Assembly: GCA_947626425.1 (NCBI GenBank)
Contig: CANQRX010000015.1
Location: forward strand, 1 to 18,445
Direction of reading: 5' to 3'
DNA from: an uncultured Bacilli bacterium
GTDB taxonomy: Bacteria > Bacillota_I > Bacilli_A > RF39 > UBA660
Length of the DNA: 18,445 bases
Positions 14,918-18,445 of the stretch are shown one piece after another; the stretch's first letter is position 1, and each line of letters begins with the position of its first letter. Below the pieces are notes generated by a model, which had not been told where the DNA came from, searched no databases, and worked only from the letters and a program-made list of their open reading frames with translations. A program made the translations under genes and the position numbers.

Positions 14918-15352
14918 ATGTATGTTAAAGCACAAGAATTAATTGAAAAAATGTTTAAGGATAAAGTTGATAAAGCAGGTAATCCTTATACTAATCATTT
15001 ATATGGAGTATCTAATCAAGGCGAGAATGAATACGAAAAAACATTAGGTTTACTTCATGATATTTTAGAAGATACAACAATGACTAGTGATGAACTTATA
15101 AATCTTGGTTTTCCAAAAGATTTAGTTAAACGGATTGAGTTACTAACTAAAAATAAAGACGAAAATTATGATGAATATATTAAACGAATTTTAAAAAGCC
15201 GAGATAAAATTGCAATTAAAGTTAAAATTTATGATTTAAAAAATAATTTAGAACAACATCGTTTAGCGTTATTATCTTATGAAAAACAAGTATACTTTAA
15301 AAATAAATACATTCCCGTTTTGCAAAAAATGGAAGAATGTTTATTAAGCTAG
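14918..15352 (+). CDS. Stand-alone RelA/SpoT-type HD hydrolase (small alarmone hydrolase-like)
   Basis: Predicted metal-dependent phosphohydrolase of 144 aa. It shows the full HD signature of RSH-type hydrolase domains: H27, H47-D48 with E51-D52 (LLHDILEDT), and D106 followed by N109/N110 (YDLKNNLE). There is no synthetase, TGS or ACT domain, so it resembles small alarmone hydrolases (SAH/Mesh1-like), which remove pyrophosphate from (p)ppGpp; other nucleotide substrates remain possible. AAGAAGGGG at the end of thrS serves as its ribosome-binding site. It lies 2 nt after thrS and 11 nt before serS, so it is expected to be induced by the same T-box read-through when threonyl-tRNA is uncharged. 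Confidence 0.8.
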   Translation: MYVKAQELIEKMFKDKVDKAGNPYTNHLYGVSNQGENEYEKTLGLLHDILEDTTMTSDELINLGFPKDLVKRIELLTKNKDENYDEYIKRILKSRDKIAIKVKIYDLKNNLEQHRLALLSYEKQVYFKNKYIPVLQKMEECLLS

Positions 15353-15363
15353 GAGGATATTTT

Positions 15364-16647
15364 ATGATAGATATTGAATATATAAGAAAACAAAAGGATT
15401 TAGTAAAAGAAAATATTAAAAAGAAATTTCAAGATGAAAAATTATCACTTGTTGATGAGGTTTATGAACTTGATTTAAAAAGGAGAGAAATTCAAACAAA
15501 AAGAGATAATTTACAAGCTGATAAAAATAAAAAAGCTAAGGAAATTGGAATATTAATTGGCCAAAAAGAAATGGAAAGTGCTGATAATTTAAAAAAATTA
15601 GTTAATGAAATGAATAAAGAAATTACAACTTTGGATAATGATGAAAAAGAATTAGCTGAAAAAATTAAAAAAATAATGATGGTTATTCCGAATATTATTG
15701 ATGATTCAGTGCCAATTGGTAAAGATGATAGTGAAAATGTCGAAATTGAAAAGTTTGGTGAACCAGTTGTTCCTGATTATGAAATCCCTTATCATTCTGA
15801 TATATGTGAAGCCTTAGAAGGTTTAGATAAAGAAAGTGCAGGAAGAACTAGTGGAAATGGTTTTTACTATTTAAAGGGTGACATTGCTCGCCTTCATTCC
15901 GCAATGTTAAGTTATGCAAGAGATTTTATGATTAATAAAGGCTTTACTTATTGTGTACCTCCGTTTATGATTCATAGTGATGTGGTGACAGGTGTTATGT
16001 CTTTTGCTGAAATGGAAAATATGATGTACAAAATTGAAGGTGAAGACTTATATTTAATTGGTACAAGTGAACACTCTATGATTGGTAAATTTAAAGACCA
16101 AATTGTTAAAGAAGAAGAATTGCCAATAACTTTAACATCATATTCACCATGTTTTCGAAAAGAAGTTGGGGCTCATGGTCTTGAAGAACGGGGTCTTTAC
16201 CGAGTTCATCAGTTTGAAAAGCAAGAAATGGTCGTTTTATGTAAACCAGAAGATGCCATGGATTGGTATAATAAAATGTGGAGTTATACTGTTGAGTTCT
16301 TTAGAAGTTTAGATGTTCCAGTTCGAACTTTAGAATGTTGCAGTGGTGACTTAGCGGATTTAAAAGTAAAATCTTGCGATGTCGAAGCTTGGAGTCCAAG
16401 ACAAAAAAAATATTTTGAAGTTGGTTCTTGTTCAACATTGGGTGATGCTCAAGCAAGACGTTTAAGCATACGGGCTAAAAAAGATAAAAAAACTTATTAT
16501 GTTTCAACCTTAAATAATACTGTTGTTGCTACTCCAAGAGGATTAATTGCCGTGATTGAAAACAATTATCAAAAAGACGGATCTATTTTAATTCCTAAGG
16601 CTTTACAACCATACATGGGTGGCAAAGAAAAGATTGCAAAGAAGTAG
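15364..16647 (+). CDS. serS: Seryl-tRNA synthetase, with archaeal-like sequence features
   Basis: Class II synthetase that charges tRNA-Ser (and tRNA-Sec where present), 427 aa. An N-terminal coiled-coil arm (about residues 28-105) binds the long variable arm of the tRNA. The core has motif 2 (PCFRKEVGAHGLEERGLYRVHQFEK, about 262) and motif 3 (ATPRGLIAVIENN, about 390). Several places differ from the common bacterial form: LIGTSEHSMIG instead of a T-A-E segment, and LNNTVVATPRGL instead of the usual GSGLAVGRTL. Both are closer to archaeal-type SerRS. The start at ATG 15364 is fixed by AGGAGG (15351-15356), 7 nt upstream; an earlier in-frame ATG at 15337 lies inside the HD gene. It is the last gene of the thrS unit. 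Confidence 0.93.
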   Translation: MIDIEYIRKQKDLVKENIKKKFQDEKLSLVDEVYELDLKRREIQTKRDNLQADKNKKAKEIGILIGQKEMESADNLKKLVNEMNKEITTLDNDEKELAEKIKKIMMVIPNIIDDSVPIGKDDSENVEIEKFGEPVVPDYEIPYHSDICEALEGLDKESAGRTSGNGFYYLKGDIARLHSAMLSYARDFMINKGFTYCVPPFMIHSDVVTGVMSFAEMENMMYKIEGEDLYLIGTSEHSMIGKFKDQIVKEEELPITLTSYSPCFRKEVGAHGLEERGLYRVHQFEKQEMVVLCKPEDAMDWYNKMWSYTVEFFRSLDVPVRTLECCSGDLADLKVKSCDVEAWSPRQKKYFEVGSCSTLGDAQARRLSIRAKKDKKTYYVSTLNNTVVATPRGLIAVIENNYQKDGSILIPKALQPYMGGKEKIAKK

Positions 16648-16675
16648 ATATTGATGATAAAAAAATTAATTGTTT

Positions 16676-16724
16676 AAAAGAAGTAAAGGTTCTTTGAAAG
16701 AACTACGATATTGCTTCTTTTTTT
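16676..16724 (+). terminator. Terminator of the thrS-HD-serS operon
   Basis: AAAAGAAG (16676-16683) pairs with CTTCTTTT (16714-16721). A second stem, GTTCTT/AAGAAC (16689-16694, 16698-16703), is stacked inside, and the T run continues to 16724. Confidence 0.8.
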
Positions 16725-16793
16725 CTTGTTTATTAAATTAAATTTATAGTAACATTTAGGAAGACATTATAATTTTAGCATCTATTTAATAGT

Positions 16794-16834
16794 CATTGTA
16801 AAAAAGTGGCAAAAGTGGCAAAAAAATACAATGG
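16794..16834 (+). repeat. 41-bp repeat, copy 1, upstream of the ATPase promoter
   Basis: The unit begins CATTGTA and ends TACAATGG, so its ends form a 7-bp inverted repeat. The middle contains two copies of AAAAGTGGCA. It differs from copy 2 at one position (C versus T at the first GTGGC). Confidence 0.85.
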
Positions 16835-16839
16835 ATATA

Positions 16840-16869
16840 TTGAAAAAATTTTATATAGTATGGTACAAT
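16840..16869 (+). promoter_or_regulatory. Promoter of the DUF4143 ATPase gene, between two repeats
   Basis: TTGAAA (16840-16845) and an extended -10, TGG-TACAAT (16864-16869), with an 18-bp spacer. The -10 is part of TACAATG-C-CATTGTA (16864-16878), which joins it to repeat copy 2, so a protein bound to the repeat ends would cover the -10. Confidence 0.65.
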
Positions 16870-16871
16870 GC

Positions 16872-16912
16872 CATTGTAAAAAAGTGGTAAAAGTGGCAAA
16901 AAAATACAATGG
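16872..16912 (+). repeat. 41-bp repeat, copy 2, in the ATPase leader
   Basis: Identical to 16794-16834 except one base. Its last two G belong to the GGAGGA ribosome-binding site (16911-16916). In the RNA the CATTGTA/TACAATG ends can pair, which would place a stem next to the ribosome-binding site. Confidence 0.85.
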
Positions 16913-16922
16913 AGGATTAATT

Positions 16923-18167
16923 ATGAAGCAAATAAAAAGAGATTTATATTTAAACAAATTAATTAATAGAAAAGAAAATGGCATGATTAAGGTTGTTACC
17001 GGAATAAGAAGATCAGGCAAATCTTATTTATTAGATCCAATTTTTAAGAATTATTTAATGGACAATGGTGTTAGTGAAGATCATATAATTAAGCTTAATT
17101 TAGAAGAAAGAAAAAATAAAAAATATTTAGATCCTGATATTCTTGATAAATATATTCGGAGTTTAATTGTTGATAAAAAAATGTATTATGTAATATTAGA
17201 TGAAATCCAAAACGTTTCTGATTTTGAGTTTGTATTAAATGGATTTTTGTATATAGAAAATGTTGATGTATATGTTACTGGAAGTAATTCTAAGTTTTTA
17301 TCATCAGATGTTATAACAGAATTTAGAGGACGTGGAGATGAAGTAAGAGTTTATCCTTTATCTTTTAAGGAATTTACTTCTGCTTATAAAGGAACCCAAG
17401 AGGAGGCTTGGAATGAATACTTAATTTATGGTGGTATGCCTTATATTTTAACTAAAAAAACAGAAGAGGAAAAAAGTTCATATTTAAGTAACTTGTTTAA
17501 AACTACGTATTTAAAAGATATCATAGAAAGAAATAATGTTGGGAGAGAAGATGTTTTAAATGCCCTTGTAAATATTTTATCTTCCTCAGTTGGTTCATTA
17601 ACTAATCCTACAAAATTAGCAAATACATTTGTTAGCAATATGATTAAAAATGTTAATGTGCAAACAATAACTTCATACATTAATTATTTATTGGATTCTT
17701 TTTTAATTAATAAAGTTGAAAGATATGATATCAAAGGTAAAAAATATATATCTACTCCTAGTAAGTATTATTTTACAGATATTGGGCTTAGAAATGTGAG
17801 AATTAACTTTAGACAGTTAGAAGAAAATCATTTAATGGAAAATATAATTTATAATGAACTAATGATAAGAGGTTATAATGTTGATGTAGGTGTAGTTGAA
17901 ATTAGAGATGAAAGTAAAAAAAGAAAGCAATTAGAAGTTGATTTTGTGTGTAATCAATCTTATAAAAGATATTATATTCAGTGTACTTTACATTTAGAAG
18001 AAAGGGAAAAAACTATTCAAGAAGAAAAGCCATTACTTAATATTGGAGATGAGTTTAAAAAAATAATTGTAGTAAAGGATAATATTAAGCATTGGTATAC
18101 AGAAGAAGGCATATTGATAATTGGGATACAAGAATTCTTGTTAAATCAAGATAGTCTAGATTTATAA
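16923..18167 (+). CDS. AAA-type ATPase with C-terminal DUF4143 domain
   Basis: P-loop ATPase of the AAA_14/DUF4143 group, 414 aa, function unknown in general; members are scattered, often multi-copy and associated with mobile or defence-like contexts. Walker A is GIRRSGKS (residues 27-34), Walker B is YVILDEI (about 89), and the sensor-like VTGSNSKFL and FRGRG segments follow. The DUF4143 part starts near 175 (YLIYGGMPY.L). The C-terminal portion (about 320-400) has the layout of a PD-(D/E)XK-like fold, LEVDFV...YYIQC, but the usual EVK-type end is replaced by QCT, so nuclease activity is doubtful. The ATG at 16923 follows GGAGGA by 6 nt; an in-frame extension to 16806 merely translates the repeats. 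Monocistronic by appearance. Confidence 0.85.
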   Translation: MKQIKRDLYLNKLINRKENGMIKVVTGIRRSGKSYLLDPIFKNYLMDNGVSEDHIIKLNLEERKNKKYLDPDILDKYIRSLIVDKKMYYVILDEIQNVSDFEFVLNGFLYIENVDVYVTGSNSKFLSSDVITEFRGRGDEVRVYPLSFKEFTSAYKGTQEEAWNEYLIYGGMPYILTKKTEEEKSSYLSNLFKTTYLKDIIERNNVGREDVLNALVNILSSSVGSLTNPTKLANTFVSNMIKNVNVQTITSYINYLLDSFLINKVERYDIKGKKYISTPSKYYFTDIGLRNVRINFRQLEENHLMENIIYNELMIRGYNVDVGVVEIRDESKKRKQLEVDFVCNQSYKRYYIQCTLHLEEREKTIQEEKPLLNIGDEFKKIIVVKDNIKHWYTEEGILIIGIQEFLLNQDSLDL

Positions 18168-18313
18168 TTTTGTTGGGGAATATTGAAACTTCAAGTAAGA
18201 CGATAATAGTGAAATAATTATTCTTTGGGATAGTGAAGAAAATAAATTATATTGTTGAATCGTTTTTATAAAATTAAGTTGTATAAATAATAATTTGTAC
18301 GAGGAGTGTTGCT

Positions 18314-18445
18314 ATGGAAAATATAAAATTAAGCCATACATTAAAGTCTTATAGTATAGTGTTTTTAATTGGTATATTTATAGGATGTATATGTAGATTG
18401 TTAGATTATTGCTCTTTAGACTCTTTGTGGGGATTTTCGTCAATT
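18314..18445 (+). CDS. N-terminal part of a membrane protein, cut by the window end
   Basis: ATG 18314 follows GAGGAG (18301-18306) by 7 nt and the frame stays open for 44 codons to the window end. The visible part has a short polar start (MENIKLSHTLKSY), a hydrophobic helix (SIVFLIGIFIGCICRLL) and then DYCSLDSLWGFSSI. This looks like a small multi-pass integral membrane protein, possibly of the DUF6518 kind, though too little is present to assign it. It is separated from the ATPase gene by about 146 nt, in which I see no clear promoter or terminator. Confidence 0.6.
   Translation, partial: MENIKLSHTLKSYSIVFLIGIFIGCICRLLDYCSLDSLWGFSSI

Noticed and set aside
15337..15363. Earlier serS start at 15337
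   Set aside because: It overlaps the HD gene and has no ribosome-binding site; AGGAGG stands 7 nt before ATG 15364 and the resulting length is normal for SerRS.
16794..16912. The two 41-bp repeats as a CRISPR array
   Set aside because: There are only two units, with a promoter between them, AT-rich sequence, inverted ends and no cas genes nearby.
16806..16922. N-terminal extension of the ATPase from 16806
   Set aside because: The extension only translates the 41-bp repeats (the peptide VAKKYNG appears twice) and begins upstream of the promoter; GGAGGA marks the start at 16923.

Overview
The window is AT-rich DNA from a low-GC Gram-positive-type bacterium. TGA is a normal stop (the operon genes end in ATGA overlaps, and tryptophans are TGG), so this is not a code-4 mycoplasma. 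Small genes, a ThrRS lacking the TGS domain, T-box control of thrS and SipW/camelysin-style 'TYAYW' secretion signals fit an uncultured gut Bacilli lineage close to the Mollicutes (RF39/Erysipelotrichales-like). That placement is inference.

Left, accessory part (1-4821). An intact IS1182-type insertion sequence (242-1948, 15-bp inverted ends, 9-bp target duplication) lies immediately upstream of a large secreted protein gene (2006-3862). That gene is the most interesting object here. Its promoter appears to carry a G10 tract in the spacer, as in phase-variable promoters. Its 3' end holds a roughly 130-bp block that is GC-rich, adenine-poor and dominated by NNC codons, followed at once by a 9-bp-stem hairpin. 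This is what the variable region of a diversity-generating retroelement (DGR) target looks like. No reverse transcriptase or template repeat is in the window. Downstream come a strong hairpin, a tyrosine recombinase cut down to its C-terminal catalytic part, and about 520 bp of decayed, inverted-repeat-rich DNA.

Middle, operon (4725-11281). One good sigma-A promoter with operator-like half-sites drives five tightly packed genes, all overlapping: a SWIM/SNF2 helicase, a short-chain dehydrogenase, a YnbB-type PLP enzyme, an RluA-family and an RsuA/RluB-family pseudouridine synthase. A tRNA-Asn(GUU) with its own promoter and terminator follows. After it comes a well-delimited candidate small RNA of about 100 nt (own promoter, two hairpins, terminator) and about 400 bp of structured non-coding DNA.

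Right, translation block (12132-16724). Guanylate kinase is followed by a T-box leader that controls thrS. Then come a stand-alone RelA/SpoT-type HD hydrolase and serS, closed by a strong terminator. A ppGpp-hydrolase-like protein between two aminoacyl-tRNA synthetases suggests a link between tRNA charging and stringent control.

Right end. A DUF4143-type AAA ATPase is expressed from a promoter set between two 41-bp near-identical repeats, and a membrane protein gene runs off the end of the window.
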